Shown here in pieces: positions 1-6,471 of a DNA stretch of 7,221 nt. Every line of letters starts with the position of its first letter. The stretch's first letter is position 1. Source of the DNA: Armatimonadota bacterium. Its GTDB lineage: Bacteria > Armatimonadota > SYMT01. Location of the stretch: contig JAJFMS010000159.1 of assembly GCA_020696885.1 (NCBI GenBank), positions 1 to 7,221 on the forward strand, read 5' to 3'. The notes beneath the pieces were generated by a model. That model saw nothing but the letters and a program-made list of their open reading frames with translations. It searched no databases and was not told the origin of the DNA. The position numbers were made by a program, and so were the translations under genes.

Positions 1-1890
1 AGCCTACCGCTCACGCCGGACATGCTGCGCAACTCGCCCAGCGGAGACATCTTCGGCCTCACCCAGAACGCCGGGATGGGCTGGGCGCCCGAGGAGTTGG
101 ATCGCAAGCAATTCCTCATCCTTAGTACCCAGGGCGGGATCCGCGCTCCGGACGGCCGCCCGATTGCCCTCGGCTACCACACCGGCCATTGGGAGATCGG
201 GCTGCTGATGCAGGCCGCCGCCTACGAGCTGCGAAAGCTCGGCACCATCCCGTTCGCCGGCTTCGTCTCGGACCCGTGTGACGGCCGCACCCAGGGCACT
301 ACCGGGATGTTCGACAGCCTCGCCTACCGCAACGATGCCGCCACCGTCTTCCGGCGCCTCATCCGCTCGCTCCCCACGCGCCGCGGCGTGATGGGCGTGG
401 CCACCTGCGATAAGGGCCTCCCCGCGATGATGCTGGCCCTCGCCGCCATGCACGACCTGCCCAGCATCCTCGTTCCCGGCGGTGTCACCCTGCCCGCGGA
501 GAACGCCGAGGACGCCGGCAAGGTGCAGTCCATCGGCGCCCGGTTCTCGCACGGCATGCTCACGCTGGAAGAAGCGGCCGCCCTCGGCTGCCGGGCCTGC
601 GGCACTCCCGGCGGCGGCTGCCAGTTTCTCGGCACCGCGGCGACTTCTCAGGTGGTGGGGGAGGCCCTCGGCATGTCCCTCCCGCACTCCGCACTCGCTC
701 CCTCGGGGCAGCCGATCTGGACCGACATGGCGGTCCGCTCCGCGCGCGCCCTGGTGCGGTTGGAAGCGGACGGGCGCCGGATGCGGGATATCCTCACGCC
801 CGCGGCCATCCGCAACGCCATGGTGGTGCACGCCGCGTTCGGCGGCTCCACGAACCTGCTGCTTCACGTGCCCGCCGTCGCCTACGCCGCCGGCCTGCCG
901 CGGCCCACGGTCGACGATTGGGAGAAGATCAATCGCAGCGTCCCGCGGCTCGTGGATGTGCTCCCCAACGGCCCGTCCGGTCACCCCACCGTCCGTGCCT
1001 TCCTGGCCGGCGGCGTCCCCGAGGTGATGCTCCACCTCCGCGAGCTCGGCCTGCTGGACACCAGCGTGCTGACCGTGAGTGGCAGCACGCTGGATGAAGT
1101 GCTGGACTGGTGGAAGACCTCCGAGCGCCGCCAGCGAGTACGCCAGTCCCTGGTGGACCACGACGGCATCGACCCGGACGATGTGATCATGGCGCCGGAC
1201 CGCGCCCGCGAGCGCGGCCTCACCAGCACCGTCACCTTCCCCCGCGGCAACCTCGCGCCGGAGGGCTCCGTGATCAAGAGCACGGCCATCGATCCCGCGG
1301 TGGTGGATCCGGACGGCGTCTACCGCAAGGAAGGGCCGGTCAAGGTCTTCACCACGGAAGCGGCTGCCATCGGAGCCGTCAAGAACGGCGGTGTACAGGC
1401 CGGCGACATCATGGTCCTCTGCTGCCGCGGCCCGATGGGCACCGGGATGGAAGAGGTGTACCAGCTCACCTCCGCCCTCAAGCACCTCCCGTTCGGCAAG
1501 CAGGTGGCGCTCATCACGGACGCCCGCTTCTCCGGCGTCTCCACCGGGGCCTGCATCGGCCACGTCGGCCCGGAAGCCCTCGCCGGCGGCCCGATCGGTA
1601 AGCTGCGCGACGGGGACCTGGTCCGCATCGAGGTGGACCGCGTCGGCCTCACCGGCTCCCTGGATCTGGTAGGGGAGAACGGGGCCCGGTTCACTCCCGA
1701 GGAAGGCGCCGTCGTCCTCCAGAGCCGCGCTCCGCGCCCCGACCTCGCCCCCGACCCCTACCTCCCGGACGACACCCGCCTCTGGGCCGCCCTCCAGCAG
1801 GCCGGCGGCGGCACCTGGGGTGGCTGCGTCTACGACGTGGACGCCATCGTAGAGCTCCTGGCCGCCGGCCGGGCCGCCCTCAACCGCTAA
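1..1890 (+). CDS. yagF/yjhG-like: D-xylonate dehydratase, YjhG/YagF type (IlvD/Edd family), 5' partial
   Basis: Cytoplasmic Fe-S dehydratase expected to convert D-xylonate to 2-dehydro-3-deoxy-D-pentonate, the entry to Dahms- or Weimberg-type pentose oxidation. The frame is open from base 1, and the codons before the ATG at 22 (SLPLTPD) match the family's pre-domain segment. That ATG is therefore internal and the true start lies off the window. 629 residues are visible; E. coli YagF/YjhG have about 655, so roughly 26 are missing. Counting from the Met at 22, likely cluster ligands are C86 (SDPCDGR), C129 (ATCDKG) and C200 ([13 protein letters not shown]). K131 corresponds to the lysine carbamylated in related dehydratases, and S504 in TDARFSG to the catalytic serine. 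Nearly every block resembles the E. coli proteins as I remember them ([48 protein letters not shown]). The C-terminus is intact and a terminator-like hairpin follows. Substrate could be another sugar acid; family assignment is firm. Confidence 0.93.
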   Translation, partial: SLPLTPDMLRNSPSGDIFGLTQNAGMGWAPEELDRKQFLILSTQGGIRAPDGRPIALGYHTGHWEIGLLMQAAAYELRKLGTIPFAGFVSDPCDGRTQGTTGMFDSLAYRNDAATVFRRLIRSLPTRRGVMGVATCDKGLPAMMLALAAMHDLPSILVPGGVTLPAENAEDAGKVQSIGARFSHGMLTLEEAAALGCRACGTPGGGCQFLGTAATSQVVGEALGMSLPHSALAPSGQPIWTDMAVRSARALVRLEADGRRMRDILTPAAIRNAMVVHAAFGGSTNLLLHVPAVAYAAGLPRPTVDDWEKINRSVPRLVDVLPNGPSGHPTVRAFLAGGVPEVMLHLRELGLLDTSVLTVSGSTLDEVLDWWKTSERRQRVRQSLVDHDGIDPDDVIMAPDRARERGLTSTVTFPRGNLAPEGSVIKSTAIDPAVVDPDGVYRKEGPVKVFTTEAAAIGAVKNGGVQAGDIMVLCCRGPMGTGMEEVYQLTSALKHLPFGKQVALITDARFSGVSTGACIGHVGPEALAGGPIGKLRDGDLVRIEVDRVGLTGSLDLVGENGARFTPEEGAVVLQSRAPRPDLAPDPYLPDDTRLWAALQQAGGGTWGGCVYDVDAIVELLAAGRAALNR

Positions 1891-1950
1891 ACGGAACCGC
1901 TGACGCCGGGTGGGGGCAGTTCCCAGCTCCCACCCGGCTTCCCCTTCCGT
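1891..1950 (+). terminator. Terminator-like nested hairpin after the dehydratase
   Basis: A perfect 10-bp inverted repeat (GCCGGGTGGG at 1905-1914, CCCACCCGGC at 1929-1938) extends inward by three pairs including one G-U, leaving an 8-base loop. An outer 6-bp pair (ACGGAA at 1891-1896, TTCCGT at 1945-1950) begins directly after the stop codon. The tail is pyrimidine-rich (TTCCCCTTCC) rather than a T run. Intrinsic termination is likely but not textbook; an RNA 3'-end stabiliser is the alternative. Confidence 0.6.
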
Positions 1951-2071
1951 CCCTCCTGGCCACCCCGGCCATCCCCCGTCTCTCGCCTCCGTTGCGTCCC
2001 CTCACGCCCAATCGGCGATTGAGTCCCAACGCCCTGCCCCACTTCCCCTAGCAACCTCCTGATTTTAGCCG

Positions 2072-2100
2072 TTGCTGGGCTAATGCCCGACTGCTATCTG
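2072..2100 (+). promoter_or_regulatory. Weak sigma70-like promoter candidate for the beta-helix gene
   Basis: TTGCTG (2072-2077) is followed after 17 bases by TATCTG (2095-2100), which is preceded by TGC and so resembles an extended -10. Each hexamer matches only three consensus positions. It lies in the most AT-rich part of the gap. If used, transcription would begin near 2107 and give a leader of about 200 bases. Confidence 0.3.
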
Positions 2101-2224
2101 TCCGATATCTAGGTTAACACGCAAAGCAGACGGACAGGAGCCGGCCCCTCCAGCGCCATCTCGGGAACCCCCAACTCCCGTGAGACCCCGGAGCGAGGCC
2201 GCGAACTCCTGCCGATCAGAACAA

Positions 2225-2258
2225 GGACCGCGCGCCCAGAAGGGTCAAGCGACGGTCC
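2225..2258 (+). promoter_or_regulatory. Long interrupted hairpin in the 5' leader of the beta-helix gene
   Basis: GGACCG (2225-2230) pairs perfectly with CGGTCC (2253-2258). Inside it CGC (2231-2233) pairs with GCG (2249-2251) past a bulged A, then GCCC (2234-2237) with GGGT (2242-2245) around an AGAA loop. That is 13 pairs in one nearly continuous stem, about 50 bases before the start codon. A second short hairpin, GGGC-GAT-GCCC (2270-2280), follows. The structure is seen directly; a role in mRNA stability or translation control is inferred. Confidence 0.45.
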
Positions 2259-2296
2259 GACCGGCTCGGGGGCGATGCCCGGCCTACTGGCTGATC

Positions 2297-2303
2297 AAGA
2301 GGG
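2297..2303 (+). promoter_or_regulatory. Ribosome binding site of the beta-helix gene
   Basis: AAGAGGG ends six bases before the ATG at 2310. It supports that start, which also gives a complete signal peptide. Confidence 0.6.
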
Positions 2304-2309
2304 TAACCA

Positions 2310-4499
2310 ATGCGCCAATGGCCTTTCCTGGCGCTGGCAGCGCTTTGCGCCGCCGGCCCGGCCTCCGCGACTACATACACCGTCGCCACTTCAGGTAGCG
2401 ATAGCAACAACGGTGTCAGCGCGCCGTTCCGCACGCTGCAGAAGGCGGCGGGACTCCTCCAGGACGGGGATACCATCGTCCTCCAGCCGGGCACCTACAC
2501 GGCCGGCGCCTACATCACCCGACGCAACATCACCGTCCGCGGTGAGAGCGCGGTGCTGGACGGCGCCAGCGCCACCCGCGATGACGGCCTGAGCTTTTCC
2601 CAGACCAGCGGCATCACGGTGGAAGGGGTCCGGATCCAGAACACGCGGCGCAAGGGGCTCTTCGTCACGCTCACGCAGGGGCTCACCGTCCGCAACTGCG
2701 AGTTCGTGAACAACGCCAGCGACGGCTTCCTCACCGGCAACACCTCGGACGTGCTGGTGGAGAACTGCCTCTCCTCCGGCAACGGCTACCACGGCTTCTA
2801 CTGCTCCCAGTCCGGGGATCGCCTCACGTTCCGCCGCAACCGCAGCGTCAACAACCAGGGCGGCGGCATCCAGGTCAACGCCATCCAGGGCAGCCCCAAC
2901 AGCGGCGACGCGAGCGCGGACAGCCTCTCCAAGAACTGCACGCTGGAGGGGAATACCATCACCGGCTGCGGCAGCCGCGGCGGCTCGGCCCTCAACCTGA
3001 TGGGCGTGCAGAGCTCCGTGATCGCGAACAACCTGCTGGTCAACAACCTCGCTGGCGGCATCGCGCTCTGGGACGACGGCGCCGGCTCCGCCTACGCCAG
3101 CAAGAACAACAAGATCTACCACAACACCGTGCTCTTCGCGTCCGGCCGCGGGCGCTACGGGGTCCAGGTGCTCAGCGGCTGCACCGGCAACGAGATCCTC
3201 AACAACATCCTCGCTACCGGCTCGGGCCCGGCCCTCGAGACCGGCGCTACGGTCCGCTCCAACTTCAACTGCCTCTCCGGCGGCAGCGTCGCCAACGGCG
3301 GCACGCTGTCGGCCTGGCAGAACGCCACCGGCAACGACCTCAACTCCCTCGCCGGGGTGCCCGCGCTGACCTCGGACTACCACCCGGCGGCCGGCTCCGC
3401 GGCCCGGGACGCCGGATCCCAGGTGCTGGGCATGGACCTCAACGGCAACCTCCGCCCACAGGGCCCGAACCCGGACCTCGGCTGCTTCGAGGAGACCTAC
3501 GGCAGCGGCGGTGACGGCGGAACCACGGTCAGCGCCCCCAACGGCCTCGTGGCCACCCCCAGCTCCGCACGGGTGGACTTGGACTGGAACAGCGTCTCCG
3601 GCGCCTCCGGCTACCACGTGTACCGCAGCGCCACCCAGGGCGGCAGCTATACCCGCCGCACGGGCTCTCCCGCCACTTCCCTCACCTTCGCGGACACCGG
3701 GCTGACTAACGGCACCACCTACTGGTATCGCGTCACCGCCCTCTCCTCCACCAGCGCCGAGAGCACCCCCAGCGCCTCGGTCAGCGCCACCCCGGCCGCC
3801 GCCACGGTGCAGACCTACACCATCAGCGGCCAGGTCACCGCGGCCGGCGTCGCGCTCTCCGGCGTGCTCGTGGCCGGAGGCGGCCAGAGCACGCTCACCA
3901 CCGCCAACGGCGACTACACCCTCAGCCAGGTGGTCGCGGGCAGCTACACGCTCACCGCGTCCAGAACCGGCTACGTCCTCAGCGCCCCGCAGGCGGTAAC
4001 CGTCGGACCCAGCCGCACCGGCGTGAACTTTACGGCCACGGTTACGGTCCCTCCGACCGGCGCCGAGGTGATCTACGGAGACAACCTACGCTCCGGCTGG
4101 ACCTCCAAGAAGGGCCGCGCCAAGGTCACGCTCACGGCCACCAGCCCGGTAGCCCAGGGCACCAAGGCGATCTCCCTCCTGGTGAGCGGCGTGGACGGCT
4201 ACGCCGAGCTCTCCGGTGCCGGGATCGCCGTCTCCGGCAAGAGCTACGTCAAGTTCAGCATCCACGGCGGAAGCAGTGGCGGGCAGCGCCTCCGGGTGCG
4301 AGCCCACGTGAATGGTGAGCGCCTGCCCACCAGCCTCAACCTCTCTTCCTACGGCGGTCTCCCCACCGCCAACGGTTGGAGGGAGTACACCATCCCCCTC
4401 ACGGATCTCGGCGCGACTTCCGGTAACCTCACCGGAGTCGTCTTCTTCGCCGGGCAAAAAGAAAAGCGCGCCTACATCGACTTCATCCGGGTCGAGTAA
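2310..4499 (+). CDS. Secreted right-handed beta-helix protein with FN3, carboxypeptidase-regulatory-like and C-terminal beta-sandwich modules
   Basis: A 729-residue exported protein. Residues 1-20 form a signal peptide (MR, hydrophobic core, then PASA with likely cleavage before TTYTV). Residues ~23-325 form a parallel beta-helix of about nine or ten rungs with an asparagine-rich ladder (FVNNAS, IANNLLVNN, IYHNTV, ILNNIL), preceded by the usual cap LQKAAGLLQDGDTIVLQPGTY. Residues ~350-395 (HPAAGSAARDAGS, DLNGNLRP, PDLGCFEE) are the tail often following such helices. A Gly-rich linker (~398-406) leads to an FN3 domain (~408-495; YHVYRS, YWYRVTA). Next is a carboxypeptidase-regulatory-like domain (~502-578; ISGQVT, TTANGDYTLSQVVAGSYTLTA). 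Residues ~585-729 (IYGDNLRSGW, IDFIRV at the end) resemble a galactose-binding-like jelly roll. No anchor or sorting tail is seen. Polysaccharide binding or lyase/hydrolase activity is plausible, but no catalytic residues can be named. Transcription probably ends at the hairpin 43 bases downstream. Confidence 0.88.
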   Translation: MRQWPFLALAALCAAGPASATTYTVATSGSDSNNGVSAPFRTLQKAAGLLQDGDTIVLQPGTYTAGAYITRRNITVRGESAVLDGASATRDDGLSFSQTSGITVEGVRIQNTRRKGLFVTLTQGLTVRNCEFVNNASDGFLTGNTSDVLVENCLSSGNGYHGFYCSQSGDRLTFRRNRSVNNQGGGIQVNAIQGSPNSGDASADSLSKNCTLEGNTITGCGSRGGSALNLMGVQSSVIANNLLVNNLAGGIALWDDGAGSAYASKNNKIYHNTVLFASGRGRYGVQVLSGCTGNEILNNILATGSGPALETGATVRSNFNCLSGGSVANGGTLSAWQNATGNDLNSLAGVPALTSDYHPAAGSAARDAGSQVLGMDLNGNLRPQGPNPDLGCFEETYGSGGDGGTTVSAPNGLVATPSSARVDLDWNSVSGASGYHVYRSATQGGSYTRRTGSPATSLTFADTGLTNGTTYWYRVTALSSTSAESTPSASVSATPAAATVQTYTISGQVTAAGVALSGVLVAGGGQSTLTTANGDYTLSQVVAGSYTLTASRTGYVLSAPQAVTVGPSRTGVNFTATVTVPPTGAEVIYGDNLRSGWTSKKGRAKVTLTATSPVAQGTKAISLLVSGVDGYAELSGAGIAVSGKSYVKFSIHGGSSGGQRLRVRAHVNGERLPTSLNLSSYGGLPTANGWREYTIPLTDLGATSGNLTGVVFFAGQKEKRAYIDFIRVE

Positions 4500-4541
4500 T
4501 CCGCAAGTAGCAGCGCGGCCGGGTATACGAACGCAATAGGA

Positions 4542-4569
4542 AAGGGGGACGGAGCCATCCGTCCCCCTT
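4542..4569 (+). terminator. Strong hairpin terminator after the beta-helix gene
   Basis: A perfect 12-bp stem (AAGGGGGACGGA at 4542-4553, TCCGTCCCCCTT at 4558-4569) with a GCCA tetraloop. A further AATAG/CTATT pair (4535-4539, 4573-4577) can close outside it. The 3' arm ends in TT followed by CTGCTATT, so the U tract is short. Position and stability make this a confident terminator; its near symmetry could let it work in both directions. Confidence 0.8.
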
Positions 4570-4591
4570 CTGCTATTAGCAGCAACCAACC

Positions 4592-4609
4592 TTACTCTTA
4601 CTCTTACTC
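4592..4609 (+). repeat. Three perfect tandem TTACTC hexamers
   Basis: TTACTC occurs three times head to tail in the 230-base gap between the beta-helix and methyltransferase genes. It is a short pyrimidine-rich microsatellite. No function is evident. Confidence 0.7.
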
Positions 4610-4729
4610 GGGCAACCCGCATCCTCAACAGACCAAGCCAGGTGTAAGCAGCCCAAGCGCCAGGGTAGATCTCAACGGCCACACTTTCGGCGGCCACTAT
4701 TCACTTTCCCAGGGTCGGAGATCTCCCGG

Positions 4730-5620
4730 ATGAATCGCGCCGTCGCCTTTGCACGCCAGGTCGCCCGGGCCGAGGTCCGCGCCGCCACCCGGGCCCGGCA
4801 CGATTACGAAGACGTCTACGTCGCCCTCCGCTCCCGCCTCCGCGACCGCTTCGGCCCGGCGCTGAAGAGCGCCCGCGTCCTCGACTTCGGCTGCGGCTTC
4901 ACCTACCCGCTGCTCGTCCTGCTTCAAGAAGACGTGGGCGAGATCGTGGGTGTGGATGTGGGCTCCGCCTACCGGGACGGACTCCGCTGCGCCATCGAAG
5001 CGGGTGGGGGACTGCGAAAGCCCGGCGGCACCGCTGCGGCCGTGCTGGAGTACGCGCAGGCGTCCCGCTACTACCACCACCTCACCCGGCACGCCAGCGT
5101 GCGCGTGCGGCATCACGAGTACCAGGTAGTACGTTATCCCGGAGATCGGCTGCCGTTCCCCGATAGCTCATTCGACTGCATCATCTCCAACGCCGTCCTC
5201 CAGGAGCTGCCATTACCCCTGGAGCAGTTCGCCGCCGAAATGGCCCGTGTCCTGAAGCCGGGCGGGCTGATCGACCTGGAATGGCACAACTTCTACTCCT
5301 GGTCCGGCCACTATAAGGGCGAGCTGGAAAGCCGCCGGATGCCCTGGGGCCACCTCCGCGGCGGGCCGTTCCATCCCTGCCTCAACCGGGTCACCCCCAC
5401 GGACGCCGAGGCAGCCTTCGCCCCGCACTTCCACCCCCTGCGCCTGCTCGGACACGACCGCCACTACCGCATGCGCGGCCGCGACGCCAGCTTCGAGCCC
5501 GAAGGACAGGAGTTCCTCACCCCGGAGTTGGCAGAGCAGCTCCACCAGTATCCGGCCGAATGGCTCCTCACCCGCGGCTACATCCTGCAGGGCGACCGCC
5601 GAACCGAAGAGATGCGTTGA
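4730..5620 (+). CDS. Class I SAM-dependent methyltransferase
   Basis: A 296-residue soluble protein predicted to transfer a methyl group from S-adenosylmethionine; substrate unknown. The Rossmann core is clear. Motif I is VLDFGCGFTYP (50-60), the acidic end of strand 2 is IVGVDVGS (72-79), and a Methyltransf_11-type motif LPFPDSSFDCIISNAVLQEL lies at 141-160. LKPGGLIDLEW follows at 175-185. Residues ~82-135, between strand 2 and the later motifs, form an enlarged insertion rich in Arg, His and Tyr that may build the substrate pocket. The C-terminal third (HNFYSWSGHYKG, RMPWGHLRG, LLTRGYILQGDRR) resembles methyltransferases I recall near glycan or natural-product genes, but this is only an impression. 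GGAG at 4717-4720 lies nine bases before the ATG. It is preceded by a terminator and followed by non-coding repeats, so it is probably monocistronic. No promoter could be identified. Confidence 0.87.
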   Translation: MNRAVAFARQVARAEVRAATRARHDYEDVYVALRSRLRDRFGPALKSARVLDFGCGFTYPLLVLLQEDVGEIVGVDVGSAYRDGLRCAIEAGGGLRKPGGTAAAVLEYAQASRYYHHLTRHASVRVRHHEYQVVRYPGDRLPFPDSSFDCIISNAVLQELPLPLEQFAAEMARVLKPGGLIDLEWHNFYSWSGHYKGELESRRMPWGHLRGGPFHPCLNRVTPTDAEAAFAPHFHPLRLLGHDRHYRMRGRDASFEPEGQEFLTPELAEQLHQYPAEWLLTRGYILQGDRRTEEMR

Positions 5621-5642
5621 AGTAACCAGAAGCCTGCAGCCA

Positions 5643-5799
5643 AGCATCGCCCTCCCTACGTCCCACGGCCCCTCTCTATCCCGCAAGGATGGGGAGGGGT
5701 CCCGCCCAGCATCGCCCTCCTTCCCGCCTCACGGCCCCTCTCCACCAAGGGTGGCGGGTGCCCTCAGGGCGGAGGTGGCCGAAGGTCGGGGTGGGGTCC
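5643..5799 (+). repeat. Two diverged copies of a hairpin-forming intergenic repeat
   Basis: AGCATCGCCCTCC occurs at 5643-5655 and again at 5708-5720, a spacing of 65 bases. Each copy is followed, after a short variable stretch, by CACGGCCCCTCTC (5665 and 5730) and then a G-rich arm ending in GGGGTCCC (5696-5703 and 5793-5800). In copy 1 the arms fold into a 15-pair hairpin (5667-5681 with 5687-5701, some G-U pairs, loop CGCAA). Copy 2 has an expanded middle containing CCACC-AAG-GGTGG (5742-5754) and GCCCTCAGGGC (5760-5770). The pattern resembles REP/MITE-like intergenic elements. Copy 1 could also terminate the methyltransferase transcript, though it lacks a U tract. Confidence 0.6.
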
Positions 5800-5896
5800 C
5801 AACCTGTAGGCACAACACCGACAGCATGCCAAAACCCCATGCGGTAGACTCTTTAGCAACCGGATCAGGACCGCGACCCGATACTCCAACGCGCCC

Positions 5897-6121
5897 ATGC
5901 TGCCACCTGACGAGGCGAGCCGGATCGTCTTGCTAATCTCAGATGCCTTCACCTACGCGAGCGAAGGCCGCGTCCCTCGCGGCTACCTGATGCTCCGGGA
6001 CGAGCTGGGCGATGCCCAGAAGCTCGGCGAGCCGTGGGCCGGAGAAGCGCTGCACGTGTTGAACTCGGCCATCACCCGGTTCAAGGAGCGCTTTCCCACC
6101 GATTGGTATCCGGAAGTCTGA
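5897..6121 (+). CDS. Small protein of unknown function, 74 residues
   Basis: I do not recognise a named family. The protein is soluble, predicted mostly helical and acidic at the N-terminus (MLPPDEASRIVLLISDAF). A Gly/Arg turn follows, then GYLMLRDELGDAQKLGEPWAGEALHVLNSAITRFKERF and a short WYPEV tail. The helix-turn-helix-like rhythm of hydrophobic residues and the central EPWA would fit a small helical bundle. There is no signal peptide, membrane segment or cysteine. Third positions are mostly G/C apart from the first dozen codons, which supports a real gene. The start is weak: no good Shine-Dalgarno sequence lies before the ATG, and no alternative in-frame ATG or GTG was seen close upstream. 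It lies between the hairpin repeats and the winged-helix gene, and its last codon is 89 bases before that gene's start. Function and partner are unknown. Confidence 0.65.
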   Translation: MLPPDEASRIVLLISDAFTYASEGRVPRGYLMLRDELGDAQKLGEPWAGEALHVLNSAITRFKERFPTDWYPEV

Positions 6122-6168
6122 TCCGGCCGGCCACCCGATCCACTCGCCATCCCCTCCTCACCGCGGTC

Positions 6169-6174
6169 TATAAT
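6169..6174 (+). promoter_or_regulatory. Perfect -10 box (TATAAT) before the winged-helix/DUF362 pair
   Basis: TATAAT stands out in very GC-rich sequence between two genes. Transcription would start near 6181, giving a leader of about 30 bases to the GTG at 6211. The -35 position with a 17-base spacer (GCCATC, 6146-6151) is a poor match, so activity may need an activator. Confidence 0.5.
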
Positions 6175-6197
6175 GGAAGAAGACCATCCATTCCCGC

Positions 6198-6205
6198 GAA
6201 GGGGG
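6198..6205 (+). promoter_or_regulatory. Ribosome binding site that fixes a GTG start
   Basis: GAAGGGGG ends five bases before the GTG at 6211. It decides between that start and the in-frame ATG at 6034, which would overlap the 74-residue gene by 88 bases and add a low-complexity, shadow-like N-terminus. Confidence 0.75.
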
Positions 6206-6210
6206 TTCCC

Positions 6211-6471
6211 GTGTCCGAGTCACTCACCGACGCGCTCTCCGGCTCCGGCCCGCACACCGCCGAATCCCTCGCCGAGCGCCTGCCGCACTTCCCGTTCGAG
6301 GCGATCTGCGACTCGCTCGAGCTCCTCGTCGCCCAGGGGGTGCTGCGCCGCACCGTCCGCGAAGACGGGACCCCGGAGTACACCTACGCGGCGCCTGACC
6401 GCTACGCCCAGCACAACTGGGACGTGATCAAGAACCCGGGGAAGCGCCACCAGGGCGTGGAGCCGCGATGA
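6211..6471 (+). CDS. Small winged-helix-like protein, possible transcriptional regulator
   Basis: An 86-residue cytoplasmic protein read from the GTG at 6211. Residues ~3-60 fit a winged helix. Helix 1 is SLTDALSGSG. HTAESLAERLPHFP follows as helix 2 and turn, and FEAICDSLELLVAQGVLRRTV (29-49) as the third helix, entering a wing strand. EDGTPEYTYAAP makes the wing hairpin and second strand. This is the layout of ArsR/MarR-like and similar small wHTH domains, in which the LVAQGVLRR phrase is typical. The tail (YAQHNWDVIKNPGKRHQGVEPR) is basic and probably flexible. DNA binding is inferred; no ligand or metal site is visible, and it could instead be a protein-interaction wHTH. The stop overlaps the next gene's start in ATGA, so the two are co-translated, probably from the promoter with the TATAAT at 6169. 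Confidence 0.75.
   Translation: MSESLTDALSGSGPHTAESLAERLPHFPFEAICDSLELLVAQGVLRRTVREDGTPEYTYAAPDRYAQHNWDVIKNPGKRHQGVEPR

Larger units (their letters stand above)
1951..2309 (+). other. Non-coding gap upstream of the beta-helix gene
   Basis: No convincing gene here. Bases 1940-2050 are C/T-rich on the top strand, with a small TGGCC/GGCCA hairpin (1957-1971) and a 13-bp palindrome CAATCGGCGATTG (2009-2021). Bases 2050-2130 are distinctly more AT-rich and contain overlapping dyads: AGCAAC/GTTGCT (2050-2055, 2071-2076), TTAGCC/GGCTAA (2065-2070, 2078-2083) and CTGTCCG/CGGACAG (2098-2104, 2131-2137). Bases 2159-2291 can fold into a series of hairpins ending just before the ribosome binding site. 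Promoter and leader functions are inferred from this composition; no known riboswitch family could be matched. Confidence 0.6.

Noticed and set aside
22..24. ATG at 22 as the dehydratase start
   Set aside because: The frame is open to base 1 and the preceding codons match the conserved N-terminal segment of the family, so the gene is truncated by the window.
4..1563. 519-codon antisense open frame opposite the dehydratase
   Set aside because: Its translation is low-complexity Gly/Ala/Arg/His text with no domain, lying exactly opposite a clear enzyme. Long antisense frames are expected in GC-rich DNA.
2119..2127. ACGCAAAGC, as in the core of cyclic-di-GMP-I (GEMM) riboswitches
   Set aside because: The upstream GGCAAA segment, the P1 hairpin and a matching tetraloop-receptor arm are not found at the required places, so the match is probably chance.
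2180..2592. Short open frames in the leader and in another frame of the beta-helix gene (2180-2398, 2275-2592)
   Set aside because: Arg/Pro/Ser-rich translations that overlap the signal-peptide gene; no ribosome binding site and no similarity to anything recognised.
2391..3617. 408-codon antisense open frame opposite the beta-helix gene
   Set aside because: Val/Gly/Ala-rich composition mirroring the sense codon bias; no recognisable motif or ribosome binding site.
4086..4697. 203-codon antisense open frame spanning the beta-helix 3' end and the following gap
   Set aside because: It runs through the strong terminator hairpin and the TTACTC repeats, and its translation has no domain features.
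5751..5952. Short open frames on both strands in the repeat-containing gap
   Set aside because: They cover the hairpin repeats, have poor composition and show no start signals.
6034..6210. Longer N-terminus for the winged-helix gene using the ATG at 6034
   Set aside because: The extension overlaps the 74-residue gene, is Arg/His/Pro-rich and crosses the TATAAT. The GTG at 6211 has a far better ribosome binding site.
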